Assembly: GCA_023459275.1 (NCBI GenBank)
Contig: JAEWVC010000098.1
Span: 1 to 47,361, forward strand
From: Bacillota bacterium
Lineage (GTDB): Bacteria > Bacillota > Clostridia > Christensenellales > Aristaeellaceae
DNA: 47,361 nt
Reading direction: 5' to 3'
The position numbers and the translations under genes are program-made. This document shows positions 39,916-47,361 of this stretch, one piece after another; the first letter of the stretch is position 1, and each line of letters opens with the position of its first letter. The notes beneath the pieces were generated by a model. It saw only the letters and a program-made list of their open reading frames with translations. It was not told the origin of the DNA and did not search any database.

Positions 39916-39958
39916 GCCTCCTTCCGGCGCCTTGGGGCCACCTTCCTTCCGGGGAGGC
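39916..39958 (+). repeat. Family D dispersed repeat, degenerate copy D3
   Basis: CCTCCTTCCGGCGCCTTGGGGCCACCTTCCTTCCGGGGAGGCC. It keeps the CCACCT linker and second hairpin of family D; the first hairpin is decayed. The rest of 39879-40083 shows no gene or clear site. Confidence 0.5.
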
Positions 39959-40089
39959 CGGATTACGGACAGCCCCAACAAGCCCTTCCCTGCCTGGGCA
40001 AACGGCAAAAAGAGCAAAGGCGATTATAGCGGTCACAAAGGAAAACACCACAAAATGGCAACGTCGTTTTGCCGGCACACGCAGGGCTG

Positions 40090-40118
40090 TTTACAAGCTT
40101 TCCCCGTTACGGTACAAT
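40090..40118 (+). promoter_or_regulatory. Promoter of addA
   Basis: TTTACA (40090-40095) and TACAAT (40113-40118) are 17 bp apart, 26 bp before the start codon. Confidence 0.7.
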
Positions 40119-40144
40119 ATGCCTCAAGGAAGGGAGGCGTTCCC

Positions 40145-43100
40145 ATGCCCAAATGGACCGAGGCGCAGCGGCAGGCCATCGAAGCGAAAAACGACCGGCT
40201 GCTTGTCAGCGCTGCCGCGGGCTCCGGTAAAACGGCCGTGCTGGTGGAACGGATCCTTACGCTCATCCGCAGGGATGGGCTGGACGTGGAGCGCATGCTG
40301 GTGGTCACCTTCACCAGGGCCGCGGCGGCGGAGATGCGGGAGCGCATCGCCAAGGCGCTGAACGAGGCGGCGGACAAGGAGGAAGGGCTCCGCGAGCAGG
40401 CGCTGAAGGCGGACAGGGCCGCGATCAGCACGCTGCACGTATTTTGCGGGCAGGTGGTGCGGGAATACTTCCAGGCCGCCGGGATCGATCCCACGGCCAG
40501 GCTCGTGGAGGGAGGCGAGCAGGAGGCGTTGTTTTCCGCGGCGCTGCGGGAAGTGCTTCAAAAGGCGTATGAAGAAGGAAAGCCTGGTTTCACGGAACTG
40601 GCGGAGCAGTTTGAGGATAAGGATATCGAAGCCATGGTCCGGGACCTGTACAGGTTTTTAATGTCTCTGCCCGCCCCCTGGCGCTGGCTCCACCAGCGGA
40701 TGGCGGATTTTCCCAATGCGCAGGAGCTGGAATCCCATGCCTGGACCAGGGAAATGCTCAAAAGCATTCATTTGCAATTGGAGGGCAGCCTGGACGCCGC
40801 CCGCGGCCTGCTTCAGCGGATGGAGGATCCTTTCGCCGAGCCTTCCTGCGAGGCGGTGCTTTTGGAGGATGCGCGGCAGATAGCGCTGCTGGCAAATGCG
40901 GCGGAACAATCGGCGGCGGCGCTGAACGCGGCCTGGGAGGCCCATGCGTTTCCCAGATTCCCCGTGTTCCGCAAGGCGGGCCCGGAGACAAAAGACTGGG
41001 CGGCGGAAGTCAGGGACCAGCGGTCTAAAATCAGGGAGGATATTCCCCGCATCCTGCAGGGGGCCTGCGGGGATATGCCAAGGGCCGCTCAGGACATCGC
41101 CCATACAAGGCCGGCGCTCAGGGCGCTGATGCGTTTGGCGCATAAGCTTTACAAGCGGTATGCGGCGCTCAAGCGCGACGGGAATGTGTACGACTTTCAG
41201 GACCTGGAGCATAAGACCCTGGCGGTTTTGCAAAGGCCCGCCCTGCGGGAGGCTGTCCAGTCCCGGTTTGACGCGGTGTTCATCGACGAGTACCAGGATA
41301 TCTCGGGCATCCAGGAAGCCATTCTGCAGGCTGTCAACAGCGGCCGCGGGCTTTTTATGGTGGGGGACGTGAAGCAGAGCATCTACCGTTTCCGCCTGGC
41401 CGATCCCACACTGTTCCTGCAAAAATACCGGGAGGCGGAGCTTTCGGAAAACGCCGCCTTCCGCCGCATCCCGCTGAACCGCAATTTCCGCAGCGTAAGA
41501 ACCGTGATCGACGGCGTGAACCAGGTGTTTGAAAGCGTTATGCGGGAGGACGTGACGGAGATCCGCTACGATGCGGAAGCCCGGCTGATCCCGGGCAGGG
41601 AGCCGGGGAACGAAGGGCCGGCGGAGCTGCATGTGCTGCGCCCGCCCCTTCGGGAGGAGGCGCCGGAGGAAGGCGAGGGGGAGGAGCCGCCCGGCAAGGT
41701 GGAACGGGAGGCGGCGGTGGCTGCTTTGCGCATCCGCCATCTGATGGGCCAGCAGTTTGCGGACAAGGAAACGGGAGCCCTGCGCCCTTTCCGCTTTCGG
41801 GATATCGCGGTGCTGCTGCCCAAGGCGGTGAACACGTCGCGCCACGTGGCGGAGGTGCTGCAAAAAGAGGGGATTCCGGTCTATTCGGAGGCGGACGAGG
41901 AATACTTCGGCCTGCCGGAAATTACCACCATGATGGCACTTTTAAAGGTGCTGGACAACCCTTTGCAGGATATCCCGCTGCTCACGACGCTGAAAAGCCC
42001 CTGTTTTTCCCTGGACGAGGAGACGCTGGCCGTGATCCGCCTGTCGCTTTCCGGAAGGGACATCCCCTTCCACGCAGCGTTTTTCCATTGCGCACGGCAG
42101 CAGACAGGGACAGGCAGGCTCTGCGCCGGAATTGCGGAAAAGCTGGAAGAATGGCGGTTTTTGTCCCAAACCCTGCCCCTGGGCAAGCTTTTGTGGCAGC
42201 TTCTGTCCAAAACGGGGATCTATATGCGGTCCGGTGCGCTGCCCGCCGGGGAAAAAAGGCAGGCGAACCTCCGCCTTTTGTGCGAGCGGGCCGCCGCCTA
42301 TGAGCAGGCCGGGAACGGCGGCTTGAGCGGCTTTCTGGCCTATGGGGAAGACCTCAAAAAGGCCGGGGACGCCACTTCCGCCAAGGTGCTTGGGGAAACA
42401 GAGGACGTGGTGCGCATCATGACCATCCACAAGAGCAAGGGGCTGGAATTTCCGGCTGTGGTGGTCATGGGCTTGGGCGGCGGACTTCATCAAGCCGGCC
42501 GGTCTTCCCCCCTTTCCCTCCACAGGGAGCTGGGGATGGCGATTCCCTGCATTTACCCGGAAGACAGGATCCGCACTAAAACGCTGGCGGAGAAAGCCAT
42601 TGAGCTTAAGCTAAGGCAGGAGGAGAAGGCGGAGCGCGCCCGGCTTCTGTATGTGGCCATGACCAGGGCACGGGAAAGGCTGATCCTTATCGGCACCGCT
42701 CCTGGGAAAGACCCCGCCCGGGTCTGGGCCATGATGCCAGGTTCCTACCGTATCTATAAGGCGGGCAGCATGCTGGACTGGATCGCCCAGGCGGTGTATC
42801 CCCTTCCGGAGGCCTGCGCCCTTCGGGAGCTGGGCGGTGATTTTTCCACAGCCTCGCAGGAAAATCAGTTGGGAAACGGAACGAAATGCACGGTTTCCAC
42901 AGGCTTTCCACAGGGTGCTCCCCCTTGGGAGATCAGGGTTTGGCCGGATACGGATACCGGAGCTGTGGAAAAAAGAATAGATTTCCACAGCTCCGTGAGG
43001 CGCCTTATGCAGCCTGAAACATCTTCCGCTGAACCGGAGCTTGCGCGGCTGCTGTCGGCTGCGCAGGGAGAAGCGGTTTTGCGGCTGCCGCTGAAGACCT

Positions 43101-43765
43101 CCGTCACCTCCCTGTGCAAACAGCGGCTGCTGCCTGGCTTCCTGCCCGACGAAAGCGAGGAGACCCAGGAAAGCAAGGCCAGGCCGGAGGAACTGGTGCT
43201 GCCCCTTCGTCTCTCGCCGCTGCCTGCCAGCCCCGGCTTTCTTGTGAAGAAGGCCGTCTCCGCGGCGGATCTTGGCACGGCCACCCACAAGGCCCTGGGT
43301 TTTATTCCCCTGGCGCCTTTGCGGGGGAAGCACGGGGAGGCGCTTTCCGCCGCCGTTTCCCGGGGGCTTGACGGGCTTGCCGAACGCGGCCTGCTGACCT
43401 CCGCCCAGCGGGAAGGGCTCTTTGTTGACTGGATCACCGGTTTTCTGGAAAGCAGCCTGGGGCAGCGGCTGCTGGCGGCCGGCAAGGTGCAAAGGGAATG
43501 GGCTTTCAACCTCCGGTACCATGCGCAGCCCCTGACGCTGGTGCAGGGCGTCATCGACTGCTGTTTCCTGGAGGAAGGCGCCTGGGTGCTCATCGACTAT
43601 AAAACCGACTTCGTGCGGGATGAGAAGGCGCTCTTTTTAAGGTACGAGCCGCAGCTGCGCCTGTACCGCCGGGCACTTACGGAAATTACCGGCATCCCGG
43701 TAAAGGAGGCGGTGATTTTCCTGCTTAGGGAGGCCAGGGGCTCCGCCCCCGGCACCCCCGCTTAA
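40145..43765 (+). CDS. addA: ATP-dependent helicase/nuclease AddA
   Basis: A 1206-residue UvrD-like helicase with a C-terminal RecB-type nuclease. With AddB it processes double-strand breaks for RecA. It shows the Q-motif region WTEAQRQAIEA, Walker A SAAAGSGKT (22-30), motif Ia VVTFTRAAAAEMRERI, motif II VFIDEYQDIS, motif III GDVKQSIYRFR, motif V MTIHKSKGLEFP and motif VI LLYVAMTRARERLIL. The nuclease motif is GVIDCCFLEEGAWVLIDYKTD. GGAAGGGAGG precedes the ATG. addB, normally adjacent, is not in the window. The region at about residues 900-960 is low in conserved features, and its DNA has five TTTCCACA-like sites. The last residues (GSAPGTPA) come from a repeat sequence. Confidence 0.95.
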   Translation: MPKWTEAQRQAIEAKNDRLLVSAAAGSGKTAVLVERILTLIRRDGLDVERMLVVTFTRAAAAEMRERIAKALNEAADKEEGLREQALKADRAAISTLHVFCGQVVREYFQAAGIDPTARLVEGGEQEALFSAALREVLQKAYEEGKPGFTELAEQFEDKDIEAMVRDLYRFLMSLPAPWRWLHQRMADFPNAQELESHAWTREMLKSIHLQLEGSLDAARGLLQRMEDPFAEPSCEAVLLEDARQIALLANAAEQSAAALNAAWEAHAFPRFPVFRKAGPETKDWAAEVRDQRSKIREDIPRILQGACGDMPRAAQDIAHTRPALRALMRLAHKLYKRYAALKRDGNVYDFQDLEHKTLAVLQRPALREAVQSRFDAVFIDEYQDISGIQEAILQAVNSGRGLFMVGDVKQSIYRFRLADPTLFLQKYREAELSENAAFRRIPLNRNFRSVRTVIDGVNQVFESVMREDVTEIRYDAEARLIPGREPGNEGPAELHVLRPPLREEAPEEGEGEEPPGKVEREAAVAALRIRHLMGQQFADKETGALRPFRFRDIAVLLPKAVNTSRHVAEVLQKEGIPVYSEADEEYFGLPEITTMMALLKVLDNPLQDIPLLTTLKSPCFSLDEETLAVIRLSLSGRDIPFHAAFFHCARQQTGTGRLCAGIAEKLEEWRFLSQTLPLGKLLWQLLSKTGIYMRSGALPAGEKRQANLRLLCERAAAYEQAGNGGLSGFLAYGEDLKKAGDATSAKVLGETEDVVRIMTIHKSKGLEFPAVVVMGLGGGLHQAGRSSPLSLHRELGMAIPCIYPEDRIRTKTLAEKAIELKLRQEEKAERARLLYVAMTRARERLILIGTAPGKDPARVWAMMPGSYRIYKAGSMLDWIAQAVYPLPEACALRELGGDFSTASQENQLGNGTKCTVSTGFPQGAPPWEIRVWPDTDTGAVEKRIDFHSSVRRLMQPETSSAEPELARLLSAAQGEAVLRLPLKTSVTSLCKQRLLPGFLPDESEETQESKARPEELVLPLRLSPLPASPGFLVKKAVSAADLGTATHKALGFIPLAPLRGKHGEALSAAVSRGLDGLAERGLLTSAQREGLFVDWITGFLESSLGQRLLAAGKVQREWAFNLRYHAQPLTLVQGVIDCCFLEEGAWVLIDYKTDFVRDEKALFLRYEPQLRLYRRALTEITGIPVKEAVIFLLREARGSAPGTPA
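42842..42989. other. Cluster of five TTTCCACA sites inside addA
   Basis: TTTTCCACA (42842-42850), GTTTCCACA (42893-42901), CTTTCCACA (42904-42912), TGTGGAAAA (42964-42972, minus strand) and ATTTCCACA (42981-42989). They differ from the DnaA box TTATCCACA by one or two bases and resemble those upstream of dnaN. Confidence 0.45.
43734..43765 (-). repeat. Family B half element at the addA 3' end (B7)
   Basis: CCAGGGGCTCCGCCCCCGG, then CACCCCCGCTTAAG. It matches the GC hairpin and linker of B1 in the same orientation. It encodes the last ten codons of addA and its TAA stop. The matching second half, GGGGATACATCCCTTAAGAATCCC, occurs 280 bp downstream at 44048-44072. Confidence 0.55.
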
Positions 43766-43893
43766 GGCTCCGTAGCCTGGCCCCCGCCTGTGGCGGAAAA
43801 GGGCCGGGCGGAGGAGGCCGGCGAAACGAGCCATGCGAGCGGCAGCGAAGCAGGGCGACGATTGAGCCGGAAGGGAATACATCCCTTAGGAAT
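43766..43893 (+). repeat. Family C dispersed repeat, copy C1
   Basis: Starts GGCTCCGTAGCC, then CCCGCCTGTGGCGG hairpin, GGCGGAGGAGGCCGGCGA, CGATTGAGCCGGA and GGGAATACATCCCTTAGGAATCCC. A second copy follows at 43952. The gap 43894-43951 shows no gene, and the whole 356-bp interval between addA and the PHP gene is repeat-derived. Confidence 0.65.
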
Positions 43894-43951
43894 CCCAAAT
43901 CATTAAAAAATTTTAGGAGGTATGTGGACTCCGCAGATGAGCGCCGCCTAT

Positions 43952-44072
43952 GGCTCCGTAGCCGAAGCCGTCCCCCGCGGGGGCAATAGGCAAGGCGGAG
44001 GAGGCTGGCGACGATTGAGCCGGATGGAAGGGAAAAGGCCATACTGAGGGGGATACATCCCTTAAGAATCCC
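43952..44072 (+). repeat. Family C dispersed repeat, copy C2
   Basis: Same order of blocks as C1: GGCTCCGTAGCC, a CCCCCGCGGGGG hairpin, GGCGGAGGAGGCTGGCGA, CGATTGAGCCGGA, then GGGGATACATCCCTTAAGAATCCC. The interior lengths differ from C1. Confidence 0.65.
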
Positions 44073-44121
44073 GGGCTTTATATAAAAAGATAGGTGCAAT
44101 AAGAAAGAATAGGGGAGTAGC

Positions 44122-44943
44122 GTGATAAAAAGCAATATTGCCAGAAGAATGGATTATCACCTGCACAGCAACCATTCCATGGACGGTAAACAAACTTTGG
44201 AAGAGATTTGCGAGCGGGCGCTGGCGCTGGGGCTTGAAGAGATATGCATTACGGACCATATCGAGCCGCACCATCCCGACCCCCGGGCCGACAGGCCGCC
44301 GGTCTTTTCCGCCTGGCTGGCGGAAATCGAATCCGTGCGGGAAAAATATCCGCAGCTGGTTCTCCGCCAAGGGATCGAGATCGGCGACAACGCGCCTTAC
44401 AGGGGGGAAATCCAGGCTACGCTGGATGCGCTTCCCCTGGATTTCCGGCTTCTGTCGCTGCATTTGGTGGACAACGTGGACCCCTTCGACCCCGCCTATT
44501 TTGAGGGAAAAACCCAGGAACAGGCCTACCGGCGGTATGTGGAGTGCCGGGTGGAAAGCATCCTCAATTTCAAGGACTATGACGCTGCGGCCCATCTGGG
44601 GTATGTGGGCAAGTTCGCGCCTTACCCGCCGGAGAGCCGCCCCCTGCGCTACCGCCACGCGCCGGATGAGATGGACACCATGTTCCGCTATATGGCGGAA
44701 AACGGGAAGGCGCTGGAGATCAACGCCTCGGGGCTTCGGGCCACCGACAGCCCCATCCCCGGCGCGGATATCATTCAGCGGTTTTTGGAGCTTGGCGGCG
44801 AATTTTTTACCTTCGGGTCCGACGCCCATAAAACGGAACATATCTATCTGCATGTAGAAACGGCAAAGGAGCTTGCCAGAAGCTGCGGGGCGCGCTGGCA
44901 GGTATCCTTCAGGCAGAGAAAGCCCTGTGCCTACGCCCTTTGA
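44122..44943 (+). CDS. PHP-family phosphatase, HisK-like histidinol-phosphatase
   Basis: A 273-residue PHP (polymerase and histidinol phosphatase) domain protein. Metal-ligand motifs are DYHLHSNHSMDG near the N-terminus, ITDHIEPH, GIEIGDN, LLSLHLVDN, AAHLGYV, LEINASGL and the final FGSDAHKTEHI. The pattern fits the HisK-type histidinol-phosphatase that completes histidine synthesis, although other phosphoesters are possible and no his genes are nearby. The start is GTG at 44122 after AGGGGAG; ATG 44149 would still keep the first motif. It is 23 bp upstream of the next gene, with AAAGGAGGG in that gap, so the two are probably co-transcribed. Confidence 0.87.
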   Translation: MIKSNIARRMDYHLHSNHSMDGKQTLEEICERALALGLEEICITDHIEPHHPDPRADRPPVFSAWLAEIESVREKYPQLVLRQGIEIGDNAPYRGEIQATLDALPLDFRLLSLHLVDNVDPFDPAYFEGKTQEQAYRRYVECRVESILNFKDYDAAAHLGYVGKFAPYPPESRPLRYRHAPDEMDTMFRYMAENGKALEINASGLRATDSPIPGADIIQRFLELGGEFFTFGSDAHKTEHIYLHVETAKELARSCGARWQVSFRQRKPCAYAL

Positions 44944-44966
44944 TTAGCCCCGCAAAGGAGGGTTCC

Positions 44967-46202
44967 ATGCGCCTTCTGCTGATCTCCCTGGACGGGCTGT
45001 GGGAAAGCGATTTTCCCCTGCTGGCGGAAATGCCCTACATCGGGGCATTGATCCGCGCGGGCGTTTCCTGCAAAAATGTTCAGACCATCTACCCGGCCCT
45101 GACCTATCCGGTGCACGCCACCATTCTTACCGGCTGCCCGCCCGGGGAGCACGGCATCGCCCACAATCAGCCCTTTGCGCCGGACCTTCCCCCCAAGAAG
45201 CGGCCCTGGTACTGGGAGGCTGCTATGATCAGGCGGCCCACGCTGCATCAGATCGTCTGCGAACAGGGCGGCAGGACGGCTTCCATCCTTTGGCCCGTGA
45301 CGGGGAAAAACCGGTATATCCATTGGAATTTCCCCGAGGTGCTGGCGCTGCCGGGGGAAAACCAAACCCTCAAAATGCTGCGCTACGGCAGCGCGGCCTG
45401 GATCCTTGCCATGGAGGCGCGGTACGGACGGGAGCGCAAAAGCATCCATCAGCCGGACCTGGACGATTACGCCGCGCTGCTTTGCGAAAAGCTGCTTTTG
45501 ATGCGCCGGCCGCCGGACCTTATCACGCTGCACCTTACGGACTGCGACGAGATGCGCCACCTGCACGGCGCGGACAGCCCTGAGGCCCGCGAGGCCATCC
45601 GCCGGCTGGACAAACGGGTGGGCCTGCTGACCACCGCCCTGGACAAACAAAATCTGGGCGGGGATACGGTGGTGGCGCTGGTCAGCGACCACGGACTTGC
45701 GGACGTCAGCCGGCCGGTATCCCTGGATGCGGCGCTCGTGCAAGCGGGGCTTGGGGATATCTGCCGGGCCCAGTCCACGGGTATGGGCGCCTTTCTGCGC
45801 TTTTCAAAGGAAACGGAGGAGAATATCCGGAAAGTATGGGCTTTTCTGGAGCAAAACGCCCAAGCCCTGGGCATATCGCATATATACGGCGCGCGGGAGC
45901 TTGCGGACATGGGCGCGGGGGGAAACCTGCGCCTGGCGGTGGAGGCGGCGCCGGAGGTGGTGTTTGCGGACGATCTTGCCCTGGAAAAGCGGGCCGCGGC
46001 TACCCACGGCTTCGGGCCAAGCCATCCGGCAGCCCAATGCCTGTTTGTAATGGCCGGGCCGGGGGTCAAAAAAGGGGCGGCCCTTCCCAAGGCGGACATG
46101 GAGGACATCGCCCCCACCCTGATGCGCGCGGTGGGGGGCAAGATGCCTTCCGCCCGTGGAAAGGTTCTTGCTGATTGTTTTGAAAATATAGAAAAGTGGT
46201 GA
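44967..46202 (+). CDS. Alkaline-phosphatase-superfamily phosphodiesterase (NPP-like)
   Basis: A 411-residue nucleotide pyrophosphatase/phosphodiesterase-type enzyme. It starts with LLLISLDGLWESDFP, the first metal Asp. The nucleophile Thr lies in TIYPALTYPVHATILTGCPPGEHGI. Later metal ligands are in LHLTDCDEMRHLHG, VSDHGLADV and ATHGFGPSHP. No signal peptide, so probably cytosolic. It would cleave phosphodiester or related bonds; some relatives act on phosphonates, but the substrate cannot be read from sequence. ATG 44967 has AAAGGAGGG nearby. It lies 23 bp after the PHP gene. Confidence 0.88.
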   Translation: MRLLLISLDGLWESDFPLLAEMPYIGALIRAGVSCKNVQTIYPALTYPVHATILTGCPPGEHGIAHNQPFAPDLPPKKRPWYWEAAMIRRPTLHQIVCEQGGRTASILWPVTGKNRYIHWNFPEVLALPGENQTLKMLRYGSAAWILAMEARYGRERKSIHQPDLDDYAALLCEKLLLMRRPPDLITLHLTDCDEMRHLHGADSPEAREAIRRLDKRVGLLTTALDKQNLGGDTVVALVSDHGLADVSRPVSLDAALVQAGLGDICRAQSTGMGAFLRFSKETEENIRKVWAFLEQNAQALGISHIYGARELADMGAGGNLRLAVEAAPEVVFADDLALEKRAAATHGFGPSHPAAQCLFVMAGPGVKKGAALPKADMEDIAPTLMRAVGGKMPSARGKVLADCFENIEKW

Positions 46203-46270
46203 ATGTGGGAAAGAAAATGCTGAAAAAGGGGTGATTTAGGGATTTTAAGCACTGAATACAGAGACTTTTC

Positions 46271-46299
46271 TTGACAGTTGGGGCGAGTTGTGCCAGAAT
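46271..46299 (+). promoter_or_regulatory. Promoter of the second MBL hydrolase gene
   Basis: A perfect -35 TTGACA (46271-46276) and CAGAAT (46294-46299) are 17 bp apart, with a TGC extended -10. Confidence 0.65.
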
Positions 46300-46335
46300 A
46301 GGGAAAACGGCTGCACAGGAGAGGAGATGGCGTGT

Positions 46336-47235
46336 ATGGAACTGCATGCGTCGGTGACCTACCATCACCACAGCGGCTTTTCCGTTCAGGTGGAAAACAC
46401 GCTGCTGGTATTTGATTACTGGGAGGGGGAAAAGGGGGAGCTTCCCGCCGCCGCCCGGCTGACGCCTGAAAAGCTGAAGGCTTATGGGCAGGTATTCGTC
46501 TTTGTCTCCCATGCCCATCCCGACCATCTGGACCAGGTGATTTACACCTGGATGGAAGGGAATCCCGTTACGTACATCGTGGCCAGCGACACGCCCATCG
46601 GCATCCGGGGGAAGCGTCTGGCGGCAGGGGACAGCCTGCTTCTGGCGCCGGGGGTCCGTGTGACGGCCTACGGTTCCACGGACATGGGGGTATCCTTTTT
46701 GGTGGAGCTCAAGGGACTGTTCATCTTCCACGCCGGCGATCTGAACCTGTGGCACTGGCGGGAGGAAAGCACCCTGCGGGAGATTGAGACCGCGGAGCGT
46801 GCCTTTGAAGAGGCGGTAAAGCCGCTGATCGGCCAGCACATCGACCTGTGCATGTTCCCGGTAGACCCCAGGATGGGCGCCATGTTTGACGCCGGGGCCA
46901 ACTATTTTATCCTGTCCGTCAAGCCCAGGCTGTTCCTGCCCATGCATTGGCAGGGGCGCAGCGAGGTGGCGGTGGATTTTGCCCGCAGGGCCCGGAACAA
47001 GACCACCGAAGTGGTGGCCATGACCAAGCCGGGGGAGTATGCGCAGATCACGTTTTCCGAATCCTCCATTTTTCTGCGCATCACGGAGCCGCCCGCGGAA
47101 AAGAAGCCCGTGGAGGAAGGCGCCGAGCCCCCGGTGGAGGAGGCTACGCCCCCCGCAACGGTATCCCTGGAAGCCTATGATCAAAACGACCCCTTTGCCG
47201 ACACGGACCTGCCCGTGTCCCTGGACGACCAATAA
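46336..47235 (+). CDS. MBL-fold metallo-hydrolase (UlaG/YtkL-like)
   Basis: A 299-residue metallo-beta-lactamase-fold protein with HAHPDH (His59, His61, Asp63, His64), FHAGDLNLWHW and FLPMHWQG as later metal ligands. The N-terminal YHHHSGFSVQVENTLLVFDYWEG is typical of the UlaG-like beta-lactamase_2 group. After about residue 235 comes an acidic, proline-rich tail (PPAEKKPVEEGAEPPVEEATPP...DPFADTDLP) with no fold expected. Function is unknown. Two starts are possible: ATG 46327, right after AGGAG with 5-base spacing, and ATG 46336 with GGAG 9 bases upstream. It has its own promoter. Confidence 0.85.
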   Translation: MELHASVTYHHHSGFSVQVENTLLVFDYWEGEKGELPAAARLTPEKLKAYGQVFVFVSHAHPDHLDQVIYTWMEGNPVTYIVASDTPIGIRGKRLAAGDSLLLAPGVRVTAYGSTDMGVSFLVELKGLFIFHAGDLNLWHWREESTLREIETAERAFEEAVKPLIGQHIDLCMFPVDPRMGAMFDAGANYFILSVKPRLFLPMHWQGRSEVAVDFARRARNKTTEVVAMTKPGEYAQITFSESSIFLRITEPPAEKKPVEEGAEPPVEEATPPATVSLEAYDQNDPFADTDLPVSLDDQ

Positions 47236-47285
47236 TACTATTTCCAAACATTATTTCTTCGTTGCGGCGGTTCTTTTCACGCAGG

Positions 47286-47335
47286 GCTGTGTCGCCCTCC
47301 GCTCAGCGTAGCGCTGCTACGCTTCGCTCCGGCTC
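47286..47335. repeat. GC-rich hairpin at the window end
   Basis: AGCGTAGC-GCT-GCTACGCT is a perfect 8-bp inverted repeat flanked by GTCGCCCTCCGCTC and TCGCTCCGGCTCC. It resembles the GCGAAGCAGGGCGAC part of family C but is too diverged to be certain. Confidence 0.4.
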
Positions 47336-47361
47336 CTTACCCTGCATTGAAAATCCCTGGC

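Noticed and set aside
43766..44121. Possible small gene or prophage remnant between addA and the PHP gene
   Set aside because: The interval is explained by two family C repeat copies; no coding signal was found.

Overview
The window is 47 kb of GC-rich (by eye near 60%) bacterial chromosome and looks like the origin region of an anaerobic Bacillota/Clostridia-type organism. The clues are strong AGGAGG-type ribosome sites with some GTG and TTG starts, sigma-A promoters that often carry an extended -10 (TGn), dnaA, dnaN and recF, Firmicutes-type parS sites, an AddA-type helicase-nuclease, a Feo system with the small FeoB-associated Cys-rich protein, and a superoxide reductase of the desulfoferrodoxin type. 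I cannot name the genus; an Oscillospirales or Christensenellales-like gut anaerobe is a guess. No phage genes, transposases or CRISPR arrays were seen.

Layout. 1-456: dispersed repeats and a strong promoter. 457-4780: a tightly overlapping operon for phosphonate synthesis (phosphonopyruvate decarboxylase, a nucleotidyltransferase, a Fom1-like cytidylyltransferase/PEP mutase fusion and a phosphonoacetaldehyde-reductase-like dehydrogenase), which should yield 2-hydroxyethylphosphonate, possibly as its CMP ester. 4785-6763: a GHKL sensor kinase divergent from a DUF1003 membrane protein. 6913-11211: a three-subunit molybdenum hydroxylase (xanthine dehydrogenase family) coupled to an unknown membrane protein. 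11301-12528: dapF and a small acetyltransferase, then tRNA-Thr(GGU) on the minus strand.

13040-15340 holds an unknown gene, a likely oriC with DnaA boxes, and dnaA. dnaN and recF do not follow dnaA; they lie at 31637-34103, after about 16 kb of M16 peptidase, MBL hydrolase, a GNAT-Rnk fusion, GNAT, M28 peptidase, pyruvate kinase, feoA-feoA-feoB, transglutaminase, superoxide reductase, Nudix, GntR and NYN-LOTUS genes. 34347-39713 (minus strand) carries a sirtuin, a GH13 alpha-glucan hydrolase and glycogen phosphorylase. Two parS sites lie upstream of glgP, followed by addA, a PHP phosphatase, a phosphodiesterase-type phosphatase and a second MBL hydrolase.

Four families of short, hairpin-rich dispersed repeats (called A to D here) lie between genes throughout. 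Family B supplies the stop codons and nearly identical C-terminal tails of two unrelated proteins. The feo operon carries three copies of an inverted repeat GTTAG-N6-CTAAC, a likely metal-regulator operator. Promoter and start-site calls come from reading the sequence only.
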